Shown piece by piece: positions 11,053 through 21,166 of a stretch of DNA of 64,000 bases; position 1 is the stretch's first letter; the number at the start of each line of letters is the position of its first letter. This DNA is from a virus. Both the position numbers and the translations under genes were made by a program. The stretch lies in the IMG/VR virus record IMGVR_UViG_3300009182_000052, positions 1 through 64,000 of that record; one strand, given 5' to 3'. The notes under the pieces are model-generated. The model saw nothing but the letters and a program-made list of their open reading frames with translations. It was not told where the DNA came from and ran no database searches.

Positions 11053-13035
11053 GTGTTTCCCGGAATCAATCCTAATGCAGTATCTGGTAGCAAGCGGCCC
11101 GGCGCTCCTTGTAGTCCAATTGTAACCTCTGTAGTATTCACTGCAACTAGTGCCACAGTCACAGTTTCTCCCCCGGATCATAATGGCGGAGCATATATTA
11201 GATCATATGTAGTCGTTAGCAATCCGGGAAATTTAATAGGAGCCGGTTCAAATCCTAATAATATCATAGTTTCAGGCCTGACTCCAAATACAAATTATAA
11301 TTTCACAGCATATGCGGTAAATGAAATTAGTTCAGGGACTGTTTCTATTCCTTCGGGAACAATAAAAACTTTGACTGATATACCGACAGCCCCAACAGGA
11401 ATAATTGCTGCTGCCTCCGGCAGTACTAGTGCGACTGTAAGTTATACACAATCTTCTAGAGATAATGGTTTAACTATAACCTCATATACTGCGGTCAGCA
11501 CACCTGGAGGAATTACAGCATCAACCAGCACATCTGTATCAAGCACGATATATGTTACCGGACTAAATGTTACTACCGGATATACATTTCAAGTGTATGC
11601 AACTAACAGCAAAGGCAACAGCCCATATAGTGCCGCAAGCAATTCGATAACAACATTTGCAGTGGTGCCAAATGCACCAACTATCGGTACAGCAAGTATT
11701 GTAAGTGGTAATCAAATCAGTGTAAGTTATACGCCGCCCGCATACAATGGCGGATCTGCAATCACATCGTATACTGCAATTAGCAACCCCGGTGGCGTCA
11801 CAGCATCTGCTGCTTCTGGAAATATTGTGTTCAGTATCAGTAATCTAATCAAGGTAACTACATATACCTTTACGGTGTATGCAACAAACGCCATTGGCAA
11901 CAGTGCAGTCAGTGGGGCTAGTAATTCAGTAACAACCCCTGCAGCAGTGCCAGGAGCACCTACCATCTCATCGGTATCATTGACTGCTCCCACATCTATC
12001 ACTGTGGCATATAATGCTCCGGCTGACGATGGTGGGGCAGCAATTACTTCTTATACCGCAATCAGCACACCTGGATCAATCTCGGCAACAGCTGCTCGCG
12101 CTGGAGGGGGTACGATTGTGGTCACCGGACTGTCCTATAATACCAGCTATTATTTTAGGGTATATGCTACTAATAGTATTGGGGCAGGCGCAAACAGTTC
12201 AACATCAAGTTATGTAGCCACATGGGGAAGTGCAATATATGCTACGTCAGGTAAGAGTGATCTACCTAATACATACAGCTGGGTTGCTCCCCAGGGCGTT
12301 GCTTCAGTGAGCGTAGTTGCTGTGGGCGCAGGTGGTGGCGGCAGGCTGCGAATTGATGGAAATAGTTGGTTCTGCAATGTTGATCTTGTCTCGGGCAAAG
12401 GGCCAGCAACGGGTACCAGTTTAGGAAGTTCCCGTTATCAGGATAACGGCGGCACCTATGTTGGTGACGGCGGCGGCCGTGGCGGAGTCGGTGGCTCTTA
12501 TACAATTAATGCCAATCTCTTCCACGAGGGAGCAGGTGGTGGCGCAGGCGGATATACTGCTGCTGGCGGAGCTGGTGCAAATGGGCGCAGCGGCTGCATC
12601 GGCGGCACTGGCTCTGACGCTGTCAGCGGAGGTGGCGGAGGTGGTGGAGGTGCAAATAACTATCCATCAGGCCGGAGAGATGGTGGCGGCGGCGTTGGAT
12701 TATATGGACTGGGTCTCACCGGCGCCGCCGGCGGCAAGGGTGGTAGTGGCGGGGGAGATACATATGGTACTTGTCTACAGGGATGCGGTGGTAATTACGG
12801 AGGCGGTGGTGGAGCATCTTTTGGCAAATTCGGCTGCGGCGCCGGTGGGGGTGGTGGACTAGGTTGGAAAAATAATATTACAGTGACACCGGGACAAACA
12901 TACACAGTCCAAGTCGGCGCTCGGGGCGCGGACGGACGGTGCAGGGGCGGAGCCGGTGCAGTACGCATAGTGTGGCCTGCTTCGAGTTCTGGCGGAAATC
13001 GCGAATTCCCGTCAACCAACGTGTCAGCTCCATAA
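11053..13035 (+). CDS. Fibronectin III-repeat adhesin with glycine-rich C-terminal domain
   Basis: This 660-residue protein starts at a GTG one base after the previous stop, so it is probably translationally coupled. Four fibronectin type III-like repeats occupy residues about 15-390. Each has the strand pattern P..P....A......V.Y..P...GG..ITSYTA followed by Y.F.VYATNS.G. From residue about 394 the protein changes to a domain that opens TYSWVAPQGVASVSVVAVGA. It continues as glycine-rich sheets with cysteines and closes with TVQVGARG...GAVRIVWP. The same domain occurs five or more times in the minus-strand fibre genes near the right edge. Glycine-rich tips of this sort are seen in phage receptor-binding proteins. 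A fibre tip or adhesin role is inferred. Confidence 0.6.
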   Translation: MFPGINPNAVSGSKRPGAPCSPIVTSVVFTATSATVTVSPPDHNGGAYIRSYVVVSNPGNLIGAGSNPNNIIVSGLTPNTNYNFTAYAVNEISSGTVSIPSGTIKTLTDIPTAPTGIIAAASGSTSATVSYTQSSRDNGLTITSYTAVSTPGGITASTSTSVSSTIYVTGLNVTTGYTFQVYATNSKGNSPYSAASNSITTFAVVPNAPTIGTASIVSGNQISVSYTPPAYNGGSAITSYTAISNPGGVTASAASGNIVFSISNLIKVTTYTFTVYATNAIGNSAVSGASNSVTTPAAVPGAPTISSVSLTAPTSITVAYNAPADDGGAAITSYTAISTPGSISATAARAGGGTIVVTGLSYNTSYYFRVYATNSIGAGANSSTSSYVATWGSAIYATSGKSDLPNTYSWVAPQGVASVSVVAVGAGGGGRLRIDGNSWFCNVDLVSGKGPATGTSLGSSRYQDNGGTYVGDGGGRGGVGGSYTINANLFHEGAGGGAGGYTAAGGAGANGRSGCIGGTGSDAVSGGGGGGGGANNYPSGRRDGGGGVGLYGLGLTGAAGGKGGSGGGDTYGTCLQGCGGNYGGGGGASFGKFGCGAGGGGGLGWKNNITVTPGQTYTVQVGARGADGRCRGGAGAVRIVWPASSSGGNREFPSTNVSAP

Positions 13036-13041
13036 TAAATA
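13036..13041 (+). promoter_or_regulatory. T4-late-type promoter box TAAATA
   Basis: ATAATAAATAG lies in the 28-bp gap before the S74 fibre gene. It is followed by an AAAGGA Shine-Dalgarno at 13054-13059 and the ATG at 13064, so this is a normal leadered start. An ATG at 13044 directly after the box is out of frame. Confidence 0.5.
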
Positions 13042-13063
13042 GTATGGTAATCAAAGGATTTAA

Positions 13064-16000
13064 ATGTCATTCCCAGTAAACCCAACCAGTGGACAGATCG
13101 CTGTAGTTAATAATATTGTATATTCTTATAACTCTTCAGGTACCGGTTATTGGACTAGAGTAGCAGCAAATACCAGTACACTTGCGATCACTGTTGCATC
13201 TTTAAACATTGCAAATACATCTAGCAGCACGTCAACTACAACCGGAGCATTGATAGTTTCTGGCGGCGTGGGCATTGGTGGCGCCGTTTATATCGGAACA
13301 TCTTCTTATATTGCTGGCGCACAGATCATTACCACTGCTACCATTGGATTGTATGCTGCGGCATCCTCAGCCAGTACTGGTACAACTAGCACATTCACTA
13401 TTTTAAGTACAGCAAATAGTTTTAGTACCACTACAGGCGCATTGCAGGTGCGTGGCGGTGCAGGCATTGGCGGTAACTTATATGTCGGCGGAGCACTAAA
13501 TGTTGTTGGAGTCAGCACATTAACTGGCAATTTATACACGTCAATCATTTATGATATTGCTGATACAAATTACCAAACATATCTATGGCCCACTGATACC
13601 AGTAAAATAGTCGGACTTTCAGCCAGGGGATCTGAGGTGGGCACCGGAAATGACACGCAGATTGGTTCTATATCAGTAACTCGAGGAGCAATTACTGCCG
13701 CGAATACTGCAACATTCTATGGGTTGTATAATAGGTCACTCAGTTATGCCGCAGGTATTGGTATAGATTTCAACGGCAATTTATGGTTTGGTAAAGTATC
13801 TGGTGGCGGTTCTGCATCCACTAGACAAAGCAATTTATTTTATAGTGATAATTCCGGCAACGTATATGCAGGCAATTCTTTTAGATCAAATGTATTTTAT
13901 GCCAACAACACTGCATACTTTTTAGATTTTGCCACCACTGCTACTAAACATACTATACTATCAAATGCAGTCAGCACTGATTTGATTGGCTACGATCCTG
14001 CTATAGGAGTTTACATTGGCGGCACTGACAATAGGTACCTAACCAATGGTACGACATCGTCTGGCGGTCCACTATGGGTGATGACCGGCACCACTTATAA
14101 TCTAATACATTCAGGAAATATTTCACAATATGCAGGAGCTTCAAGTACTACAACATTTACTAACCCTGTAATAATTAGATTAAACACTGTTGATACCATT
14201 GGCTCTACAGCTTCTACTCATTTAACATTAATTAACCCCAATACCGGCGCTGCCAGTTCTGGAATTTATTGGAGATTTGCCAATCAGTCTGAGATACGTG
14301 CTAGCCTGCGTGTGAATGACTCTGGCGATATTATACATAATTCTTTGAGCGGGAATTATAGATTCCAGCAAGATTCTGGTTCAAGTGCAACTAATTTTTT
14401 AAATTCTACAACATCATTTATGAGCGTCGATGGCGCAGGAAATGTATCGTTCCCTAAAAATATCACTGCTGCAAAATTAATCGACTACGATGATAATACA
14501 TATTATCTAGATCCTAACTCTACTTCAACTATCAATCAGTTAACAATGAAAGGATTGTTTACAGCCACTGTTGTAGGCACAGCTAATACCTGGACTGATG
14601 TAGTTCTTGCCACTTCAAATCAAGGCGGAACATATATCACTGCCAATAGACCAACTGTAGCCACTGGGGATGTGGGATATAAATGGTCAACTGGAAACTC
14701 TGCAATTTGGACCAATTACATACCAGCAAACGATGCGTATACATTGACATGGGGATTGCTCGGCGTCAAACAGTTCACTATGAATAGTGCTGGCAACATG
14801 TCAACACAGGTTCAAGGAGCAGCAATAGGGTCTCCTCAATTTTATGATGCCAACAATTCCAGTTACTATATAAAACCTTCGGGATATTCATACTTAAACT
14901 CTTTAAACTTAGGCGGCTTGATCACCGGAATTAGCACAGGTACGGGCATACGTGTATTCAACAACGGTTCAAATAGTTTCACCAGCACGGTATTCTGGGG
15001 AGTCCCAACGTTAAATTATTATTGGAACTGGCAAACCGACGCCGGCGGCAATGCAGCGTTATGGGGTTATCCATTTAACAATACTTCTACAAGAGTATTA
15101 ACAGTAACTCCATCAGGCAATTGGGGATTCAATCAATCGACATTACCTGGTGATGTTGACATGATCGGCGGTATATCAGTCACTGGTACTGGAACTACGC
15201 AAGTCAGTGTTATGAAAGGTTCGACGTCCGGATTCTCATTGAGAGTTTCAGATACAGTCTTTGGTGATTTTTCACTTTATGATAAGGCCCAGGGTAGTTG
15301 GAAATTGGCAATCAATGCGGCCAGGGGATCGGTTGGTGTTAATGCCACTGCCAATGCCGCATATGGATTGAATGTCGGCGGTGATATTAACATCGGCGGC
15401 AACATTTATCAAAACGGATCTGCCCTTACCAACAATGTCAACACTGGCACATTTTCTGCAAATCAATATGCATGGTATGGAACTACTGGTGCAGGTGTTA
15501 GTCTTACACAAAATAATACATTTGAGACCAGTGCTATTTTTGGTGCGGATCATGTATTGGGTAGCGGATCTTTATATGATTTATTAGCATGGAATCCACC
15601 GAACACCACTGAATATTATAATTTTAATGGATTTACATTTGCATGGATCTCTGATGCAACAGATGTTAAACCTCTGTTCAACGGACAAAACTCTCAGATA
15701 TCAGTCAGTAATAACTATACGCTTACCGGCGCAACTAAACAAGGTGTTAGATTTACTTGGAGTACCTTTAGTAATAGATTCTGGGATGCATTATTGATCA
15801 CTGGAAATACCGCAGGTGTAGCCTTAGATGTAACTATAGAAAGTTCTAATGACGGCGGGACAACCATCGTTACTCATGTTAGTCGAGCATCTATCGGATC
15901 TACAGCAGTAAATGGTATGCACTACTTGAGAAATCAAGCAACCAATGCTAGTACTGGACAATGGTTTAGATTGACCATTAGAGAAACAACTGCTGTCACG

Positions 16001-18940
16001 GCTAGTGTTAATTTATACAACATAAGTCTTCTAGGAACTAAAGGCGCTGCTAACAGATTACTCAACTGGGATAATCAAAGAAATATAACTACCTACGGTA
16101 ATTTAACAACCAATGTAGTTTATGATACAAATAATACTAGTTATTATCTCTCTCCTTCCAAGACTTCTAATCTGTTTACTGCAACACTGGCAGGTGACTT
16201 ACTGACACAGGGACAGGGTAGATTTACTGGCTGGCAAAATAATGTCGCCACTGCCACTAGAACTGCTGGATTAGGCGTTGAAGTGGGAGTTAATGCAGGT
16301 GCTGCATCGATATCAGCGTACAATAGAACTTCTGGGTTATATGACACACTGGGGATTTACGGAAGTCCGATCAAAATAATTCCCCAAACAACTGCTTCAG
16401 TATATATTGGCGGAACATGGTACGATAACGATGATCCTAGATATTATGTTAAACCTGCCACCGGCACCGTAATCACCAATTTGAAAGCATTTGGATTGGT
16501 ACAGGTTGTCAATACGGGCGGCAGCAGTTATAATGAGAATATTAGACTACCTAGGGCAGCCGATGGTATTGCCATGGTTTCGATGGCCACCGATCTTTCT
16601 GGAACTGGAAATATTTTAGGCCAATGGAATATTGTTGTACAACCGACTACTGGCGGTGTTAATCAAGGTCAATTTAGCATACTCAACGGAAGTACAGCGT
16701 CATTCAGCATTGCCACTGCAACCAGCACAGCAACATTTGCGGCCAATGTGTATGCTCCAAAATATCTACAGGTAGGTGCAGATCAAACCTTTTTTATACA
16801 ACAGGGACAAACATCCTATTTAAATGCACTACAGGTTGGTCCAATTGGCGGGTTGTTTGATGTATTGACAAAAGGTCCGTTGGATGATTACGCAAATACA
16901 TTCACGTATGTGCATACTTCCTTAGGGGGAATTGGTGACCCTTTAAGAGATTTCAACACCGCAACATTGAGCTATGCATCTTATTCGGGATCTTTTTACG
17001 CAAATGCCAATACACCGGCATCGACTAATAACTGGTATACACTGTATCAAGCTGCCCATCGCGGAGGATCAGCTCCTAATGGTCCAGATTATAGTAGTCA
17101 AATCGCACTGCCAATGACCAGTGCGGATGCTCGTGATTATACTAGAATGTTTTTTAGGGTAAAAAATAATACCTCTTGGAAATCTTGGGCAGAAGTTTTT
17201 ACTGTGGGCGCAACAAATCAGTCACAGGGATATACAATATACGCTCAAACGCTTTATGATTATGCCGATACTCGTTACAGTATATCCCCTAGTGGAACGT
17301 CGACGCTGTTAAATCTAAAGACTTATGGGTCTATCTCTGGATACCTATCAGGTACACCTACCGCTGCTAGTTCTGGCGTCGTAGGCCCTCCCGATACTCG
17401 CGTGCCTGCACTACCTAGATTGGGATCTGCTGAATGGATATTCCCTAGCACTACAGATGCCAATATTGGAACAAGTATAGGTGATTCTGGGTTGCCGGCC
17501 GGAAATAGAACCGTATATAGAGAGGGCTTATATACTTGGAAAAGTGCAACTAGTGCATTGGGTCCCACTGGATCGACCACTCCGTACTATGCAGCAGTTG
17601 GATTTGGCGCCGGCAGTAATGGTGCAGCAGAAATTGCAGCGTATCTGATATCCGGCGGTGCAGCCAACGATCAAGCAGTTGGACTACACTTTAGGACCTT
17701 GCGTGATAATGGTGCTGCTCCTTGGTCCAAGTGGACACAAATATTAAATTCGACCACGCACGTATACGCAGCCAATTTAAATCAAAATTTAAGAACCACT
17801 GACAGCCCAACATTTAGTAGCATAACATTAACCAATACTCCAACATTTAACCAAATAAAAGCTGGTTCTTACTGGATCACCGGTGGCGACAATAATCAAG
17901 CCAAGTTCATAATGCCATGGAATGGCAATAATCAAGGCGGCATTGGTCCTTACTATGCTCCGGCCAACCCTCCAATAACAACTAGTCCTAGCGATCTTCA
18001 GAGTTTTAGATTTGATGAAGTATCATTATCTGGAACTTCACCTACTTATCAATCAGCATATCAAGGCAGTACAGCAGTTTGTATATATTTAGGCGCTAAA
18101 AAGATATTTGGCTCGTCCGGTGCCGCCGCCTGGCACGATACTGTAACTGGACTGAATGATTCCAATTTCCTCCTCAGCCTCATAGCCTCCGGTGTTACTA
18201 GACTCGGTGCAGCAGAATTTAAAAACGGTATCACACTAACTGGCGATAATATAACCGCAAATCAAAGCGGCCGACTTAATCTCACACCGGGTCGCGGTAT
18301 ATTTGATGCGAGCTACTCATTTAATAAATCGACTGTAAACGTATCTTCATTCGGTACTGTTGCAACTTTTGGACCTGGTTTATTTGGTTGGGATGGGTAC
18401 GTAATTGGCGGAAATGCTTCTGCATATGATGCATCTTTTATTAAGCAAAGTACAGGTCCAGAATTTGCTCTACGCGGCGGCGGTAGCCATTGGGCGATAT
18501 ATGCAAATGGTGCGGATGCCGGCGGCATAAGACGGATATCTTTGAATTCTGATACTGGAGGATTGATAAATGGTTCCTATTCAGTATCTGTTGGAGGAAC
18601 ACTCTATTGTACGCAGAACATATACGCTTACTCAGATAGGCGTAAAAAAACTAATATTGCCACTATTGACAACGCCTTGGGTAAAGTGCTGCAACTTAGG
18701 GGAGTCTACTATAATAGAATTGACCCTGAACCTGAAGACATTGGTCGAAGAGATATAGGGGTTATCGCACAGGAAGTATTAGAAGTATTGCCAGAAGCTG
18801 TAAAACATTCTGAGCACACTGATGAATACAGCGTTAACTACGGTAATATGGCAGGAATTTTCATCGAGGCTATAAAAGATCTTAAGAAAGAACTTGATGA
18901 ATTAAAAGCAGAATTAAATATGCTCAAGGGCAATAAATAA
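13064..18940 (+). CDS. Long tail fibre with C-terminal peptidase S74 (intramolecular chaperone) domain
   Basis: This protein has 1958 residues. The N-terminus (MSFPVNPTSGQIAVVNN) resembles other fibre attachment ends, and two GGVGIGG modules follow before residue 150. The shaft holds about six copies of a motif of the form YDxxNTxYYLxPxxTS, for example DDNTYYLDPNSTSTINQL and YDTNNTSYYLSPSKTS, which is typical of S74 fibres. Two segments with FRVKNNTSWKSWAEVF and FRTLRDNGAAPWSKWTQIL resemble pyocin-knob-type domains. Residues about 1856-1958 are the S74 chaperone: YSDRRKKTNIATIDNALGKV, DIGVIAQEVLEVLPEAV, then a coiled coil. In this family the chaperone trimerises the fibre and is cleaved off before the conserved Ser of SDRRKK. 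This is the last large gene of the plus-strand fibre block. Confidence 0.75.
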   Translation: MSFPVNPTSGQIAVVNNIVYSYNSSGTGYWTRVAANTSTLAITVASLNIANTSSSTSTTTGALIVSGGVGIGGAVYIGTSSYIAGAQIITTATIGLYAAASSASTGTTSTFTILSTANSFSTTTGALQVRGGAGIGGNLYVGGALNVVGVSTLTGNLYTSIIYDIADTNYQTYLWPTDTSKIVGLSARGSEVGTGNDTQIGSISVTRGAITAANTATFYGLYNRSLSYAAGIGIDFNGNLWFGKVSGGGSASTRQSNLFYSDNSGNVYAGNSFRSNVFYANNTAYFLDFATTATKHTILSNAVSTDLIGYDPAIGVYIGGTDNRYLTNGTTSSGGPLWVMTGTTYNLIHSGNISQYAGASSTTTFTNPVIIRLNTVDTIGSTASTHLTLINPNTGAASSGIYWRFANQSEIRASLRVNDSGDIIHNSLSGNYRFQQDSGSSATNFLNSTTSFMSVDGAGNVSFPKNITAAKLIDYDDNTYYLDPNSTSTINQLTMKGLFTATVVGTANTWTDVVLATSNQGGTYITANRPTVATGDVGYKWSTGNSAIWTNYIPANDAYTLTWGLLGVKQFTMNSAGNMSTQVQGAAIGSPQFYDANNSSYYIKPSGYSYLNSLNLGGLITGISTGTGIRVFNNGSNSFTSTVFWGVPTLNYYWNWQTDAGGNAALWGYPFNNTSTRVLTVTPSGNWGFNQSTLPGDVDMIGGISVTGTGTTQVSVMKGSTSGFSLRVSDTVFGDFSLYDKAQGSWKLAINAARGSVGVNATANAAYGLNVGGDINIGGNIYQNGSALTNNVNTGTFSANQYAWYGTTGAGVSLTQNNTFETSAIFGADHVLGSGSLYDLLAWNPPNTTEYYNFNGFTFAWISDATDVKPLFNGQNSQISVSNNYTLTGATKQGVRFTWSTFSNRFWDALLITGNTAGVALDVTIESSNDGGTTIVTHVSRASIGSTAVNGMHYLRNQATNASTGQWFRLTIRETTAVTASVNLYNISLLGTKGAANRLLNWDNQRNITTYGNLTTNVVYDTNNTSYYLSPSKTSNLFTATLAGDLLTQGQGRFTGWQNNVATATRTAGLGVEVGVNAGAASISAYNRTSGLYDTLGIYGSPIKIIPQTTASVYIGGTWYDNDDPRYYVKPATGTVITNLKAFGLVQVVNTGGSSYNENIRLPRAADGIAMVSMATDLSGTGNILGQWNIVVQPTTGGVNQGQFSILNGSTASFSIATATSTATFAANVYAPKYLQVGADQTFFIQQGQTSYLNALQVGPIGGLFDVLTKGPLDDYANTFTYVHTSLGGIGDPLRDFNTATLSYASYSGSFYANANTPASTNNWYTLYQAAHRGGSAPNGPDYSSQIALPMTSADARDYTRMFFRVKNNTSWKSWAEVFTVGATNQSQGYTIYAQTLYDYADTRYSISPSGTSTLLNLKTYGSISGYLSGTPTAASSGVVGPPDTRVPALPRLGSAEWIFPSTTDANIGTSIGDSGLPAGNRTVYREGLYTWKSATSALGPTGSTTPYYAAVGFGAGSNGAAEIAAYLISGGAANDQAVGLHFRTLRDNGAAPWSKWTQILNSTTHVYAANLNQNLRTTDSPTFSSITLTNTPTFNQIKAGSYWITGGDNNQAKFIMPWNGNNQGGIGPYYAPANPPITTSPSDLQSFRFDEVSLSGTSPTYQSAYQGSTAVCIYLGAKKIFGSSGAAAWHDTVTGLNDSNFLLSLIASGVTRLGAAEFKNGITLTGDNITANQSGRLNLTPGRGIFDASYSFNKSTVNVSSFGTVATFGPGLFGWDGYVIGGNASAYDASFIKQSTGPEFALRGGGSHWAIYANGADAGGIRRISLNSDTGGLINGSYSVSVGGTLYCTQNIYAYSDRRKKTNIATIDNALGKVLQLRGVYYNRIDPEPEDIGRRDIGVIAQEVLEVLPEAVKHSEHTDEYSVNYGNMAGIFIEAIKDLKKELDELKAELNMLKGNK

Positions 18941-18956
18941 AGTTAGGAGAATAACA

Positions 18957-19352
18957 ATGTCAACATCCATTCCAGAACGAGTAGGAGTAGTCTATACAGA
19001 CGGCACACCTACTGAGATTACATTTACTTGGAGAATCAAAAGCCTTAGTACCAAGAAAGAAGGCAGTTATAATAATGCGGTGGTGCAAACCTACTGGAAT
19101 GTCATCGGCACAGATAGTCAAAATAAAACGGGGATATTTGATGGGGCAACACCATTTACTACATCGGGACAATCTGGATTCATCGAATTTGCAGATTTAC
19201 AAGAAGCTGATGTATTAGGTTGGATCAAGGACCAAGTGGTTGGTTCGTATGCTGATCATATTATGGAGCAAATACATCAGAAGCTTGATGCTCAGTATAA
19301 TAGCATTTCTGATGCTGCTCTGCCATGGGCGCCCCCGGCTGAAACTGTCTAA
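18957..19352 (+). CDS. Conserved hypothetical phage protein after the fibre genes
   Basis: The protein has 131 residues and a strong AGGAGA Shine-Dalgarno 7 nt before the ATG. It begins with a beta-rich half (TEITFTWRIKSLSTKKEG), then an AVVQTYWNVIGTDSQNKTG segment, and ends in a helix with DQVVGSYADHIMEQIHQKLD. Proteins of this shape are common beside structural genes of T4-like marine phages and have no assigned function to my knowledge. Its 3' end overlaps the convergent Nudix gene by 4 bp. A terminator for this strand lies just beyond it, inside that gene. Confidence 0.5.
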   Translation: MSTSIPERVGVVYTDGTPTEITFTWRIKSLSTKKEGSYNNAVVQTYWNVIGTDSQNKTGIFDGATPFTTSGQSGFIEFADLQEADVLGWIKDQVVGSYADHIMEQIHQKLDAQYNSISDAALPWAPPAETV

Positions 19353-19798
19353 TTAGTTTTAAAAATATCTAATAAAACTTCTAATTTAGCCTTGACGACT
19401 TTATTGTTAAGGCTATTTTTTACGCCCTGATGAAGTGGTTTGGGCCAGCAGTCATAATTACACCATGCGTATCCGCTATGTTCAAAATTTAATACAGGGA
19501 TAAACTCTTTTTCCACGATTAGAACATAGGTATTGTACTGGAAATTATTGTCATTGGATATAAAGAGTTCTAGGGGAATGACCTTTTTTATTTTAGGTGT
19601 AGCACCAACTTCTTCCTGAATTTCTCGATACAGTGAATCTACTACAGTAGTATCAGTGGGTTCTTTTTTGCCGCCCACTAGTCCCCAAGTGCCTAAAGTT
19701 TTTTCGTGTGTACGCATCAGCAGTAAAAATCTGCGGGTATCTTCGGCTAAAAATAATCCGCCACTGCAAATGATTTGATTTATAGGACTAAACGCCAT
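19349..19798 (-). CDS. Nudix hydrolase family protein
   Basis: This 149-residue protein has a Nudix box at residues about 42-66: GGKKEPTD, then eight residues, then REIQEEVGA. The canonical pattern is GX5EX7REUXEEXGU. Here an Asp replaces the first Glu and the spacer is one residue longer, while the metal-binding REIQEEVG core is intact. Nudix enzymes hydrolyse nucleoside diphosphates linked to another group, and T4 has a comparable NudE; the substrate here is unknown. The ATG at 19798 is preferred. A TTG two codons upstream is 11 nt from an AAGGA and could be used instead. The start lies within the 3' end of gp15, so the gene is probably expressed in the gp14-gp15 transcript. Confidence 0.7.
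   Translation of the reverse strand: MAFSPINQIICSGGLFLAEDTRRFLLLMRTHEKTLGTWGLVGGKKEPTDTTVVDSLYREIQEEVGATPKIKKVIPLELFISNDNNFQYNTYVLIVEKEFIPVLNFEHSGYAWCNYDCWPKPLHQGVKNSLNNKVVKAKLEVLLDIFKTN
19387..19421 (+). terminator. Rho-independent terminator of the fibre operon, embedded in the antisense Nudix gene
   Basis: TAGCCTTGAC (19387-19396), a 9-nt loop and GTTAAGGCTA (19406-19415) form a 10-bp stem with one G-U pair, followed by six T (19416-19421). It lies 35 bp after the plus-strand stop and within the C-terminal codons of the convergent gene. Confidence 0.75.
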
Positions 19799-21165
19799 GA
19801 CCAATTACTATACAATCCTTCAAAACTCTTACTCCAATTTCCGTTATCCCACTTATACTGGATACCTGTATATGAATTAGTTATGTAGGTTGTTGTGTCA
19901 ACTGATGAAGAACTGAATATTACAGACCAATCAGTTCCGTTGTATTCAATAATATCGTTAGCATAAGCAATGAAGTCAGTACCGGTACTATTTTTCCAAG
20001 CAGTAGGCCCACTGTAGTTGGGTAATGCATGATCCGGATTTATGTCTTCCAATATTAGATATCTTGTGCCGCTGACTTTACCAGATGGATTGAATGTGTC
20101 TGGGTTAATGATAGCATCAACCGTGCCACGGCCATTAATTACATCATTGCCGGGAATAGTATCAACATCGAAGGTCAACATCATTTGCGTTTCGTTGTTT
20201 GGGTCAAGTCTCATAAATGCGACGATTTCATTACCGTTAGGTGTAGTTAACCGTAACTGGCTTAATCCGGCAGTGAATTTTCCTGGATATCTATCTAAAA
20301 TAGCCAACCAAGATACTGGTGGTTGATTGACATCATCCCCCTGTGACTCATACGATAACGCTTCTAACTTTGCAACACCGTTCAATACCAGCAAATTAAA
20401 GTTATTAAGAGTGACCACTACTTCAGTAGTTGGCTCAGTAAATATTTGGGCAGCATATCCAGATTTTAAATCATCGAGAGCAGTGTCAGTAGTGATGGGT
20501 AAAAACACATTAGTGATAATTTTAGTGATCACATTCATCTGTTTGACCTTGGCCGGCGGTGTGATCCAAACTGGAGCCTCAAATATTAGGCTGGCAATTT
20601 CCAAGTTTTCATCCATGCCTTGCGGAACAGTCCTAGTACTCCACTGACCCTGATCTGTCAGCGACAGCATACTTAAACTGGTCCAGTCGATATAGTTGTC
20701 AGTAGTCTGTAGATCTAAAGCAGGATTAAAAATATAAGCAATCTGTTCTACTATCTGAAATTTTTGATCGCTGTTCATGGTCCATATATCTGCAGAGAAT
20801 GTTATTTTATATGGACTAGGCATGATACGCTCTACAGTATAATTGCCGCCCTGTGTATTAAGTAAATTTCCGTTGGCATCAACATCGCGTTCTCTTATCT
20901 GAACCTTACTGACAAAAGTAGGATCTTGTAATCTAGAACGATCGTATCTAAAATCTTTTATATAACAGGCAATAAATGGTGCAGACGATAGGACATTTTC
21001 GCTGCCTTTCTTCAATATTTGTGCAGTCTGTCTACTGAGATCTCCGTACCTAACTGGAATTTGTATTAAGTTTCCCTTGCCGTCCTTGTAGCTAAAGTTA
21101 CTCATGACTCGTATAAACTGAGTCACGTACCTTCTTATTTGACCGTCGTAAAAATAATCACTCAT
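19780..21165 (-). CDS. 15: Tail sheath stabiliser / tail completion protein gp15
   Basis: This 461-residue protein is longer than T4 gp15 (about 270). The N-terminus YFYDGQIRRYVTQFIRVMSN matches the T4 gp15 start pattern YFYNSSFRRYATLMGDLFSN. Further shared signatures are IPVRYGD, VERIMPSPYKITF and QKFQIVEQIAYIFNP (T4: DMFQIVEQILPYFQP), and the domain continues through FEAPVWITPPA. Residues after about 230 form an extension not present in T4. It includes FIAYANDIIEYNGTDWSVIF, which resembles segments in fibre and neck proteins. gp15 forms the hexameric ring that caps the tail tube and sheath and binds the head neck. The gene starts 1 nt after gp14 stops on the same strand. Confidence 0.8.
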   Translation of the reverse strand: MSDYFYDGQIRRYVTQFIRVMSNFSYKDGKGNLIQIPVRYGDLSRQTAQILKKGSENVLSSAPFIACYIKDFRYDRSRLQDPTFVSKVQIRERDVDANGNLLNTQGGNYTVERIMPSPYKITFSADIWTMNSDQKFQIVEQIAYIFNPALDLQTTDNYIDWTSLSMLSLTDQGQWSTRTVPQGMDENLEIASLIFEAPVWITPPAKVKQMNVITKIITNVFLPITTDTALDDLKSGYAAQIFTEPTTEVVVTLNNFNLLVLNGVAKLEALSYESQGDDVNQPPVSWLAILDRYPGKFTAGLSQLRLTTPNGNEIVAFMRLDPNNETQMMLTFDVDTIPGNDVINGRGTVDAIINPDTFNPSGKVSGTRYLILEDINPDHALPNYSGPTAWKNSTGTDFIAYANDIIEYNGTDWSVIFSSSSVDTTTYITNSYTGIQYKWDNGNWSKSFEGLYSNWSWRLVL

Positions 21166-21166
21166 A

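Noticed and set aside
13043-13063. ATG at 13044 directly after the TAAATA box
   Set aside because: It is out of frame with the fibre gene, which has its own AAAGGA site and ATG at 13064.
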